64,000 bases of DNA from contig NZ_FOPG01000001.1 in the NCBI RefSeq assembly GCF_900113435.1, positions 1,645,240-1,709,239 on the forward strand, given 5' to 3'. A program made the position numbers and the translations under genes. The stretch comes from Sulfitobacter dubius. Lineage in GTDB: Bacteria > Pseudomonadota > Alphaproteobacteria > Rhodobacterales > Rhodobacteraceae. The first letter of the stretch is position 1. Each line of letters opens with the position of its first letter. The notes beneath the pieces were generated by a model. It searched no databases. It was not told the origin of the DNA and saw only the letters and a list, made by a program, of their open reading frames with translations. Shown piece after piece: positions 51,615 to 59,235 of this stretch.

Positions 51615-54203
51615 TCAGGGACCAACCTGCGCCTGCATCGCCGCCTCTGTGGCGTTCCACGTATCCGGCAAAGCATTGCATAGGCCGCGTGCCTCTTCGG
51701 GTTTGTCGGTCTTGCATGCGGTCTCGATCTCTTTGAGCAACCCATGGAGCCGATCCGCTCCGAGCATCCCGCACATCCCGGCCATGGCGTGGGCACGCGC
51801 CTGTAGATCAGGCAAGGCGTCGGCCGCCATCAGGGCTGGCAGATCATCCGCGACCTGATCGGACAGCTTTTGAACCCGTTCGCGCAGTTTCTCTTCGCCC
51901 AGCAGGTCGATCAAATCTACCATCTGTTGGTCGTTCAACAACGGGCGTTTCGCGGATTTCCCCTGAATTGGTGTTGGCACACTTTGCGCCTGTTTTCGCA
52001 ACGCCTTTTCAGGCATAGCCGTGCGCACCTGAACCTCTCGCAATTCAGCGCGCAACACTTTCATATCCAAGGGCTTTTGCAAGAAGCCCGACATGCCGAC
52101 TGCACTAAACTCCTCGCGCTCTTTGGGCATGGCATGGGCCGTTACGGCAATAATCGGCGTCGCGTGGTTCGGGCCACTGCCGGATAGAATTGCCTTTGTC
52201 GCCTGAATGCCATTCACCTCTGGCATAGAGATATCCATCAAAATTGCGTCGAAAGTTGCGCCTTTCGCAATATCAATCGCTTCGCGCCCCCCGGTCGCCA
52301 GGGTGACATCATGGCCGATCCGCTCGAGCATCGCTTTGATAAGCTCGCGGTTGATCTCATTATCATCCACTAACAACAGGTTCAGCCGTTGTGCTGGGGC
52401 TTGCTCAACGCGTTTGTTATGCACATCAGGCGTCTCATCACAGCAGGTCTCTACCATCACAGCGAGTTCCACCGGCAGGCACAGCGTGAAGCTTGTCCCC
52501 TCCCCCACCGTGGACTCGCAGGTGATCTCGCCGCCCAACCGTTTCACCAAACGGCGCACGATTCCAAGCCCCAGTCCGGTGCCCCCGGTTCGGCGCTCAT
52601 ACCGGCTGTCGAGCGAAACGAAATCTTCGAAGATACGATCAATATCATCGGCCGGAATGCCAGAACCGTCATCTTCGACCTGCAGGTGAAATTCCTCCCC
52701 CGCGTCTGCCTTTGCGAACCACCCTCTTAGCGTCACATCGCCGCCGGGGCTGAACTTGATTGCGTTGCTTAGTAGATTGACCAGCACCTGCTGGATCGCC
52801 CGAGGATCGGTGACGATAGATTTATCGTCCAGCTTTGTCAGATCAAGATGCAGCCGGGTGCCGCCAGCTTCGGCCAGAGGCTCCATCGTGTTGATGATCC
52901 CCGCCATCAGCGCGGTCATATCGCAGGCCTGCCGCACCTGTTCATATGTCCCCGCCTCGCTGCGCTCAATCGCTAGCACGTCATTAATATGCCCCAGCAG
53001 AATTTCCCCCGAGGTCATTGCCGCATCAAGATAGCGTTTCTGCTCATCATCAAGCCTATCATCCAGCAACAATTGCAAAGCAGAGATCACACCATTGAGC
53101 GGGGTGCGCATCTCATGGCTCATCATGGCGAAGAAACGTGATTTTTCTTGATAGGCGTCCAAGGCCTCATCACGTGCGGCGATGATTTCGGCTTCGCGCA
53201 GACGCTTTTCGGTAATGTCACGAATATAGGCGATGAAAAGCGAACCCTGCGCCGACGGCGATTGCGAGACGGACATCTCTACAGGGAAAATGCGACCGTC
53301 TTGGTCGATCATCTCGAATTCGCGTCGGCCTTTGTCAGCCACCTCCGTCTCACCAGTTTGGCGGAATTTCATAAGGCGTTCGCGGTGCGCCATACGGTCA
53401 GCAGGGGGAATCAGCAGACTGATATAGTCACTGCCCTTCGCCGCCTCATGGGTGATCCCAAATATCTCTTCAGCTGACCCGTTAAAATCTTCGATCTCTC
53501 CCTGCGCGTTGATCACCACGATAGCGTCCAATGAGGCTTGGAGTGTCGTGGCGAGGCGCAGGTGGTTTTCTTCGACCATCTGCGACGTGCTGTTCAATCG
53601 GCTGGCCTGCCGCGACAGGCGATAAACAGCGCCGACCAATGCCAAGGTGACAATCAATACAATCGCCGCCATCACTTCGATCAGGCGCACAATTTCATGG
53701 CGTTCGTTTTGGGACATTTCACTCGCGATCGCGATGGAAGCCAAAGCGATTTCGCGCGGGATATCCTCTACTGCGCGCAGCATCCCATCAATATCGCCCA
53801 GCGCGGCGGCCAGTTCGGCATCCGTGCCATCAATCGTCGGCAAGAAACTATCGAGTAGAAACCGCAACTCGCGGATCTGCGGCTTGGCCTCGGCATTGTT
53901 GCGTACCCGCTCGGCCAAAAGAACGCGGCTGTAGAAGATGTCGAACCGTTTGCGAAGCTCATCCAGTGCTTCCGGCGTGGCGGATTGTGCCTCGGCCAAC
54001 GCACGGTCTGTCTTGAGAAACTCAATCTCAATTTGGGTAAAAACCCATTCGGCGTGATCCTGCTGCGCACTATCAAGCGCCTGAATCCGATCCCAGATGT
54101 TATAGGCCAGATAGGCGGCGATACTCATCCCTACAACAAGGATGAGCATCAGAACCTGCCGGCTTCTGGCGCCTGTTGGCCCAACTCTTCCTGCGTCGTT
54201 CAT
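51615..54203 (-). CDS. Hybrid sensor histidine kinase (PAS-HisKA-HATPase-REC-Hpt)
   Basis: This 862-residue kinase has two membrane helices (about 17-37 and 175-197) around a mostly helical periplasmic domain, a PAS domain (215-335, DFNGSAEEIFGITHEAAKG), HisKA with its His near 363 (MMSHEMRTPLNGVI), HATPase (VLVNLLSNAIKFSPGG, TGGTGLGLGIVRRL), a receiver (605-725, DAILMDISMPEVNG) and a C-terminal Hpt with His near 803 (ARAHAMAGMCGMLGADRL). A phosphorelay through REC and Hpt to the regulator at 54918 is the likely route. I start it at 54203 (GAGGG upstream); 54221 is also possible. It follows the periplasmic oxidoreductase-fold gene by 24 bases, so that protein is its likely sensing partner. 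Confidence 0.9.
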   Translation of the reverse strand: MNDAGRVGPTGARSRQVLMLILVVGMSIAAYLAYNIWDRIQALDSAQQDHAEWVFTQIEIEFLKTDRALAEAQSATPEALDELRKRFDIFYSRVLLAERVRNNAEAKPQIRELRFLLDSFLPTIDGTDAELAAALGDIDGMLRAVEDIPREIALASIAIASEMSQNERHEIVRLIEVMAAIVLIVTLALVGAVYRLSRQASRLNSTSQMVEENHLRLATTLQASLDAIVVINAQGEIEDFNGSAEEIFGITHEAAKGSDYISLLIPPADRMAHRERLMKFRQTGETEVADKGRREFEMIDQDGRIFPVEMSVSQSPSAQGSLFIAYIRDITEKRLREAEIIAARDEALDAYQEKSRFFAMMSHEMRTPLNGVISALQLLLDDRLDDEQKRYLDAAMTSGEILLGHINDVLAIERSEAGTYEQVRQACDMTALMAGIINTMEPLAEAGGTRLHLDLTKLDDKSIVTDPRAIQQVLVNLLSNAIKFSPGGDVTLRGWFAKADAGEEFHLQVEDDGSGIPADDIDRIFEDFVSLDSRYERRTGGTGLGLGIVRRLVKRLGGEITCESTVGEGTSFTLCLPVELAVMVETCCDETPDVHNKRVEQAPAQRLNLLLVDDNEINRELIKAMLERIGHDVTLATGGREAIDIAKGATFDAILMDISMPEVNGIQATKAILSGSGPNHATPIIAVTAHAMPKEREEFSAVGMSGFLQKPLDMKVLRAELREVQVRTAMPEKALRKQAQSVPTPIQGKSAKRPLLNDQQMVDLIDLLGEEKLRERVQKLSDQVADDLPALMAADALPDLQARAHAMAGMCGMLGADRLHGLLKEIETACKTDKPEEARGLCNALPDTWNATEAAMQAQVGP

Positions 54204-54227
54204 CTGGGCCCTCTGAACCATTTTCAG

Positions 54228-54710
54228 TTACTCGACACTAATTCGATCAAGCTGCCAGATCGACCGGCTGTAGACCAGTTCAGTCTGGTAGGCGATGTCG
54301 CTGTCATAGGGGTACACAACCCAGAGCGGCCCTTTATCCCGGCGCGACATCTCTTCACCGTTGGTGTGGTAGGCGATGATCGGGCCATCCTCGACGGCGT
54401 CGGACATCGGGATTTCCACGGCGTAGTCATTGATCGCCGTTGCGGTAATCGTTCCCTCATCGACGTTTAAGGTCTCAAACAGGTGCTTAAGAGAGACGCC
54501 TTCAAACGCCTGTGCGCCATCGGTCCAGATGGTTGTCGTCTCAAAGCGGGAGACCGGCATCGACTTAAGGTCCGATAGCGTAAAGCTGTGAGTTTCTTCG
54601 GCCAGCGTCACATTAAGCACTGCTTCTTCGTCTTGCGCGACCACCGCAGAGGCAAGGCCGATTGTGAGTGCGGCAGCGGCGATGGTCTTGCTGAGAGTTC
54701 GAGCGATCAT
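54228..54710 (-). CDS. Periplasmic molybdopterin-oxidoreductase-fold protein lacking the cofactor Cys
   Basis: This 160-residue protein has a signal peptide (MIARTLSKTIAAAALTIGLA, cleavage near VVA-QDE) and a sulfite-oxidase/YedY-like fold: LNVTLAEETHSFTLSDLKSM, then FEGVSLKHLFETL and YHTNGEEMSRRDKGPLWVVYPYD. In real molybdenum enzymes a Cys in the loop before the GVxLxxLL helix binds the metal; here that region reads FETTTIWTDGAQAFEGV without Cys. It is therefore probably a non-catalytic ligand-binding protein. It is divergent from the LuxR regulator and co-directional with the hybrid kinase, which it likely serves as a periplasmic sensor. Confidence 0.8.
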   Translation of the reverse strand: MIARTLSKTIAAAALTIGLASAVVAQDEEAVLNVTLAEETHSFTLSDLKSMPVSRFETTTIWTDGAQAFEGVSLKHLFETLNVDEGTITATAINDYAVEIPMSDAVEDGPIIAYHTNGEEMSRRDKGPLWVVYPYDSDIAYQTELVYSRSIWQLDRISVE

Positions 54711-54790
54711 GTCCAGTTTCCTTATCTAGCGTTATGACCTGACCATACCCTGCGCGAAAGGAAGGGGCGAAGGCGCAAGAGTGCATCCCT

Positions 54791-54808
54791 CCTATACCAA
54801 AGGATAGG
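54791..54808 (+). promoter_or_regulatory. Locus motif copy c in the divergent regulator gap
   Basis: CCTAT-ACCAAAGG-ATAGG followed by T is the most symmetrical copy of the motif. It lies 110 bases before the LuxR regulator start and 81 bases before the periplasmic protein start, so it could serve both directions. Confidence 0.55.
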
Positions 54809-54917
54809 TACGCGTGCCTTTGCGACCTCTTCACTTCGGGCTTTTATCTTTCTTTTCAAACAGGCACCCTCTACCAATAAGAGTACCCCGGCCACGTTAG
54901 GCTTCAGGAGATCTATT

Positions 54918-55538
54918 ATGTCTTTGCGTATTTTAATTGCCGATGATCACGACATGGTCCGAGAGACCATCGCTATGTTTCTTGATGCAGATGGTGCAAC
55001 CGTCACCGAAGCGGCAAGCGATCTGGCAGGAGCACTGGACAAGATCAAAACCCAACCACCCTACGATTTGGTGCTGCTTGATTATACAATGCCCGGCATG
55101 AAAGGCCTGCAAGGTCTGCAGACCGTACTTGATATCAATGAAGGCCGCCCCGTCGGGCTGATCTCTGGCACGGCGACCAGACTAATTGCAGAACAAGCGC
55201 TGGAAATGGGGGCTATTGGCTTCCTGCCAAAAACACTACCCGCGAAGTCACTGGTCAATGCGGTTCGCTTTATGGCCGCGGGTGAAACCTATGCCCCGGT
55301 CTCGTTCATGTCGGGCAAAGATAACCCTGAAGAGACCGATTTTGAGAAAGCCCTGTCAGAACGCGAGCGCCAAGTGCTGCGCGGATTGATGACTGCCCAG
55401 TCCAACAAAGAGATCGCGCGCGACCTCGATCTGCAGGAAGTAACGATAAAACTGCATGTCAAAACACTTTGCCGCAAATTGGATGCAAAGAATCGCACGG
55501 ATGCTGCGATTATTGCACGTGACGCTGGCTTCGTCTGA
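54918..55538 (+). CDS. NarL/LuxR-family response regulator
   Basis: This 206-residue regulator has a receiver domain (acidic D9-D10-D12 region, phospho-acceptor D55 in LVLLDYTMPGMKG, Lys in FLPKTLPAKSL) and a LuxR helix-turn-helix (LSERERQVLRGLMTAQSNKEIA, LQEVTIKLHVKTLCRKLDA). AGGAG precedes the start. It is divergent from the periplasmic protein and hybrid kinase and just upstream of the surface-protein operon, so it is the presumed output of the phosphorelay. Four shared motif copies around the locus are its candidate sites. Confidence 0.92.
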   Translation: MSLRILIADDHDMVRETIAMFLDADGATVTEAASDLAGALDKIKTQPPYDLVLLDYTMPGMKGLQGLQTVLDINEGRPVGLISGTATRLIAEQALEMGAIGFLPKTLPAKSLVNAVRFMAAGETYAPVSFMSGKDNPEETDFEKALSERERQVLRGLMTAQSNKEIARDLDLQEVTIKLHVKTLCRKLDAKNRTDAAIIARDAGFV

Positions 55539-55628
55539 AACTGCGTTTTCACGCTTGCCCCCCTCTGCGTCTCTAGCGAAAGCGTGGCGTAACCCGCCTC
55601 AGTCTACACCGCCTTTGTAAACCTTGTT

Positions 55629-55652
55629 CGCCCGCCTTGCGCGGGCGTTTTT
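55629..55652 (+). terminator. Rho-independent terminator of the LuxR regulator gene
   Basis: CGCCCGC (55629-55635) and GCGGGCG (55641-55647) form a 7-bp stem with a 5-base loop, followed by T5. It insulates the regulator from the downstream operon. Confidence 0.85.
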
Positions 55653-55780
55653 GCGTTAGCTTTATGGCCTTGGCCAGCGAATCAAAGGTTCGCGGGCACC
55701 ATTTTTCCCTTCGAAATTAACCATTTTTGCGCCTCATCACCGCGCCAATTGATAGCCCGCAGCGCGACTTGATAGGCCCT

Positions 55781-55798
55781 CCTATCCTTTCGAATAAA
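55781..55798 (-). promoter_or_regulatory. Locus motif copy d upstream of the DUF11 operon
   Basis: Read on the minus strand: TTTAT-TCGAAAGG-ATAGG, the same spacing and core as copies a-c. It lies about 146-163 bases before the operon start at 55944. Confidence 0.5.
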
Positions 55799-55943
55799 CG
55801 CCTGACCGCAGGCTCAGCGCATTAACCGTTCGCTCAGATGAACTCGGTATCCGTTTCCCCGAAGATCAGAACAGGACAACGCAATGGGCGTGTCCGTTCA
55901 TTGCAACTGCCGGCGCTTCACCGGTCAACAAGGGAACTATTAG

Positions 55944-56456
55944 ATGCGTATCCAGATCTCCCAGTTATCCAAAACACTCATTGCCAGTACGGCCTTGTCC
56001 ATCGCTGGCTTCGCCGCTGCCGCGGAGGCACTGTCGAGCGAATTTTCCTTCCGCGTGGTAGAAACCAACGCCGAAGGTGAAGAGGTTCTCGTTGAGCGCG
56101 AAACCATTCGCCCGGGCGAAGTGATCTCCTATGAGCTGCGTCACGAGAACATGACCGACGGCGCGATGGAAGGTCTCGTCATTGCCGCACCGGTTCCAGA
56201 TGGCGTTTCTCTCGCACTCGGGTCCGAAGTGACCTCTGTCGCCGCTGTGTTTGAAGTCCAGGCCGAGATGGACCCAGAGCAGGAAGGGCTGGAATGGTCG
56301 ACCGTTCCTGCCACCCGCAAGGTCGTCGATGCCGAAGGCAACATGATCGAAGAGCCGCTCCCCGAAGAAGCCGTCGCCGCTGTGCGCTGGACCCTGTCGG
56401 AACCGCTCGAAGCAGGCGGCTCTGCCTTCAACAGTTACCGCGTGCGCCTGAACTAA
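55944..56456 (+). CDS. Small secreted DUF11-like protein
   Basis: This 170-residue protein has a signal peptide (MRIQISQLSKTLIASTALSI, cleavage near AAA-EAL) and one DUF11-like beta domain (RPGEVISYELRHENMTDGAM, PVPDGVSLALGSE). It is very acidic. First gene of the operon that continues with the 871-residue and the large barrel protein. No function is known; a subunit or chaperone of the surface assembly is possible. Confidence 0.75.
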   Translation: MRIQISQLSKTLIASTALSIAGFAAAAEALSSEFSFRVVETNAEGEEVLVERETIRPGEVISYELRHENMTDGAMEGLVIAAPVPDGVSLALGSEVTSVAAVFEVQAEMDPEQEGLEWSTVPATRKVVDAEGNMIEEPLPEEAVAAVRWTLSEPLEAGGSAFNSYRVRLN

Positions 56457-56501
56457 ACCGGCGCCTCTCTCTCCAACCTCCATAGAACTAGGAATATTAA
56501 C

Positions 56502-59117
56502 GTGAAATACCAAACAACCTTCCTGCGCTCTGTCAGCGCTATCGCATTGACTTCCGTGATTGGCACCGTCGTTTTCGCGGCCCCCGAAGCGGGCTCGGTG
56601 ATCGGCAACCAAGCTGTCGCGACCTATACCAACGGTGCTGGCGATACGATCACGGTAACCTCCAACACAGTTGAGACGATCGTTCAGCAGGTTGCTGGCG
56701 TGTCTATGACCTCCGACAACACTGAAACCATCGCCCCCGGCGGTAAGGCTTTCTTGCCTCACATCATCACTAACGATGGTAACGGCGCAGATGCGTTCTT
56801 GCTGGAAGCGGCGGAAAACAACAGTGGTACGCTCAACTTGCAACCGTTGGTCTTCTACCCAGACGCCAACATGGACGGCGTGGCAGATAGCGCCACTCCG
56901 CTGTCTGAAACACCTACCCTGGCCCCGGGCGAGCAGTTCGGCGTCGTGATCGAAGCCACGGCCCCATCTACGGCTTCCGGCTCTGACACGATCACCGTCA
57001 CAGCGACTTCCAATCTCGATGGCACAGTGCTCATCACCAACACAGACACGCTGACAATCTCCAACGACGCAATCGTCGAACTTGTTAAATCTATGACGGC
57101 AGACCCGGCCTCGGGCGGGAACCCCAACATCATCGACGCTGGCGACGAAGTGACCATCACCTTAACCTATTCCAGCACCGGTCTGGCCGCAGCCAACAGC
57201 TACTCCGTGCAGGATGTTCTTGATGGTCGCTTGACCTACGTGCCCGGCTCGGCCCGCTGGTCTGACTCTGCAGTGCCCCTGAACGATGACAACGGCTCCA
57301 CCGTCGTCGATGCCACAAACGGCTCTGGTGAGACGATGGCTTGGGACTATGATGATGGCCAGAACGTCAACTTCTTGATCTCTTCGGTAGGCTCTGGCCG
57401 TTCGGGCGAGGTGACATTCCGCGCCGTGATCGCCGACACCGCGAATGCGGGTATCATCACCAACGTGGCAACCCAAGACGTAGACGGCACGGCCTTCCCC
57501 CCGTCGAACACAGCCTCTATTACCGTCGACAACCAATATGCGGTGGCCATTGCCGATACGGCGATTAACGCCAACGGCACCGCGAACCCGGCGATTTCAT
57601 CGGCAACCGATGATGACGCGGCCAACAACGATATCGTCACCGAAACCGGCGATGTCTTTCAGGGCGGCGTGATCCGTCAGGAATTCGTGCTGACCAACCT
57701 TTCTAACAGCCCGGACAGCCTACAGCTTGACGTGGCCAATGTGGACTTCCCGAACGGCACCACCTTCCGCTTTGTCGGCGCTGACGGTGTCACACCGGTG
57801 GTAAGCTCTGTTGGCCCGCTCGGCATTGGGGATAGCGCCAAAGTGACGTTGATCGCGACTTTGCCAACAAACGTCACACCAACCGCCACCACCAACTATA
57901 CCGCGACGATCACCACGACTTCGGACAACTCTGGCGTCTCTGACGTGTCGACAGCCGAATTCTCAGGTGCGGTGCTCGCCGCTTCGGTCGACCTTGAAAA
58001 CGACGTTGCTGGTTCCGAAGGTGATGGAGCCGCGCCGACGAACGGTGGCAACCCGTGGGTGACACAAACGACAGACCCCGGCGAACCCGTCATCTTTGAG
58101 ATGCTGGTCGAAAACAACGGCCCCGTCTCGGACAGCTTCAACCTCTCGCTGGATCAAGCGTTGCCCCCAGGCTGGACCGTTGAGTTCCAACTGCCCGATG
58201 GCTCCGTTGTGTCCAACACAGGCACCATCCCGGCAGGGGCTTCGCAGTCCATCCGCGCGGTGATCACGCCGACAGATGATGCCCTGCCCGGCGACACCTT
58301 AATCGACATCGCGGTTGTCTCTTCTGTCTCGGGACAGGGTGACCGCATCGTTAACCAAGTGTCGGTCAACGAAATCTACGACGTAAAGATCATCGACGAT
58401 CAGAGCGCGCAGGCTTCGCCCGGTGGTATTGTGGACATCCTTCACACGATCTCGAACGAAGGTAACGTGGCCATCACCGAAGGGACGATCACTGCAGGTG
58501 GCCTGACGAACTTCTCCGGCGCGATCTTCTGGGACCAGGACGGCAACGGCGTTATTGATCCAAACGAGCCGGTCATCGATAACTTCAATGATCTGGGTGT
58601 AGGCGGGCTGGCCCCCGGTGATAGCATTTCGCTGATCTACCGTGTGCAGACTCCATCTACAGCAACCCAAGGTGTGTCCGAAATCGGTACGATCACCATC
58701 GGAAGCACTCTGAACGGGACCGGGACCGACATTGACCTGACCAACAACGCCGTCGAAGACCGCGTGGTCATTATCTCGGGTGATGTCACATTGAGCAAGT
58801 ACCAGTACATCGACGCTCAATGCGACGGAACCGCGGGCACCTTCACCAAGACGCGCCTTGATGTCGAGCCCGGCCAGTGCATCCGCTACATGGTCGAAGC
58901 CGAAAACACCGGGGCTTCTCCGGCGGACAACGTGAACATCACGGATGCGGCCCCAGCCTATACCACAGTAACTGACTGTGGCGGCGCCTGCTCTGAAAGC
59001 CTGTTCCCGGGGGCCAGCACGGCAACCATCACCTCGACAAACGTGTCGAGCGCGCATGGTACGATCCTTCCCGGCGGCTTTGCCCGGGTAGAGTTTACCG
59101 TAAGGGTCGACAACTAA
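56502..59117 (+). CDS. Secreted DUF11-like repeat protein, 871 residues
   Basis: This 871-residue protein starts with GTG behind AGGA and has a signal peptide (MKYQTTFLRSVSAIALTSVI, cleavage near VFA-APE). It is made of serial beta-sandwich DUF11-like repeats, e.g. around residues 190-345 (NIIDAGDEVTITLTYSSTG), 385-490, 500-620 and 630-750, with a Ca-binding-like DQDGNGVIDPNEP loop. The last ~110 residues (759-871, VTLSKYQYIDAQC onward) resemble the C-terminal module of the 1701-residue protein. No anchor is seen. It probably forms an extracellular filament or layer with the following barrel protein. Confidence 0.85.
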   Translation: MKYQTTFLRSVSAIALTSVIGTVVFAAPEAGSVIGNQAVATYTNGAGDTITVTSNTVETIVQQVAGVSMTSDNTETIAPGGKAFLPHIITNDGNGADAFLLEAAENNSGTLNLQPLVFYPDANMDGVADSATPLSETPTLAPGEQFGVVIEATAPSTASGSDTITVTATSNLDGTVLITNTDTLTISNDAIVELVKSMTADPASGGNPNIIDAGDEVTITLTYSSTGLAAANSYSVQDVLDGRLTYVPGSARWSDSAVPLNDDNGSTVVDATNGSGETMAWDYDDGQNVNFLISSVGSGRSGEVTFRAVIADTANAGIITNVATQDVDGTAFPPSNTASITVDNQYAVAIADTAINANGTANPAISSATDDDAANNDIVTETGDVFQGGVIRQEFVLTNLSNSPDSLQLDVANVDFPNGTTFRFVGADGVTPVVSSVGPLGIGDSAKVTLIATLPTNVTPTATTNYTATITTTSDNSGVSDVSTAEFSGAVLAASVDLENDVAGSEGDGAAPTNGGNPWVTQTTDPGEPVIFEMLVENNGPVSDSFNLSLDQALPPGWTVEFQLPDGSVVSNTGTIPAGASQSIRAVITPTDDALPGDTLIDIAVVSSVSGQGDRIVNQVSVNEIYDVKIIDDQSAQASPGGIVDILHTISNEGNVAITEGTITAGGLTNFSGAIFWDQDGNGVIDPNEPVIDNFNDLGVGGLAPGDSISLIYRVQTPSTATQGVSEIGTITIGSTLNGTGTDIDLTNNAVEDRVVIISGDVTLSKYQYIDAQCDGTAGTFTKTRLDVEPGQCIRYMVEAENTGASPADNVNITDAAPAYTTVTDCGGACSESLFPGASTATITSTNVSSAHGTILPGGFARVEFTVRVDN

Positions 59118-59124
59118 TCGACCT

Positions 59125-59159
59125 CCCCGGTGCCTCCGGCTGAGCCATGCTCACCGGGG
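59125..59159 (+). other. Hairpin between the DUF11 gene and the barrel gene
   Basis: CCCCGGTG (59125-59132) pairs with CACCGGGG (59152-59159) over 8 bp, with an inner GGCTGAGCC stem possible. No T-run follows and the barrel gene starts about 80 bases on, so it may control relative expression within the operon. Confidence 0.5.
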
Positions 59160-59235
59160 GTGCCACCTCCTCCCCCCGTTTTCGTCTCCCCATTCTATTC
59201 ACGCCCTTCGCAGGGATCGCAACAGGAGCAAACTG

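Larger units (their letters stand above)
55539..55943. other. Intergenic region before the surface-protein operon
   Basis: These 405 bases hold the regulator terminator (55629-55652), motif copy d (55781-55798) with an ATAGG-CCCT-CCTAT repeat beside it, and presumably the promoter of the operon. No gene is seen. Confidence 0.5.
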
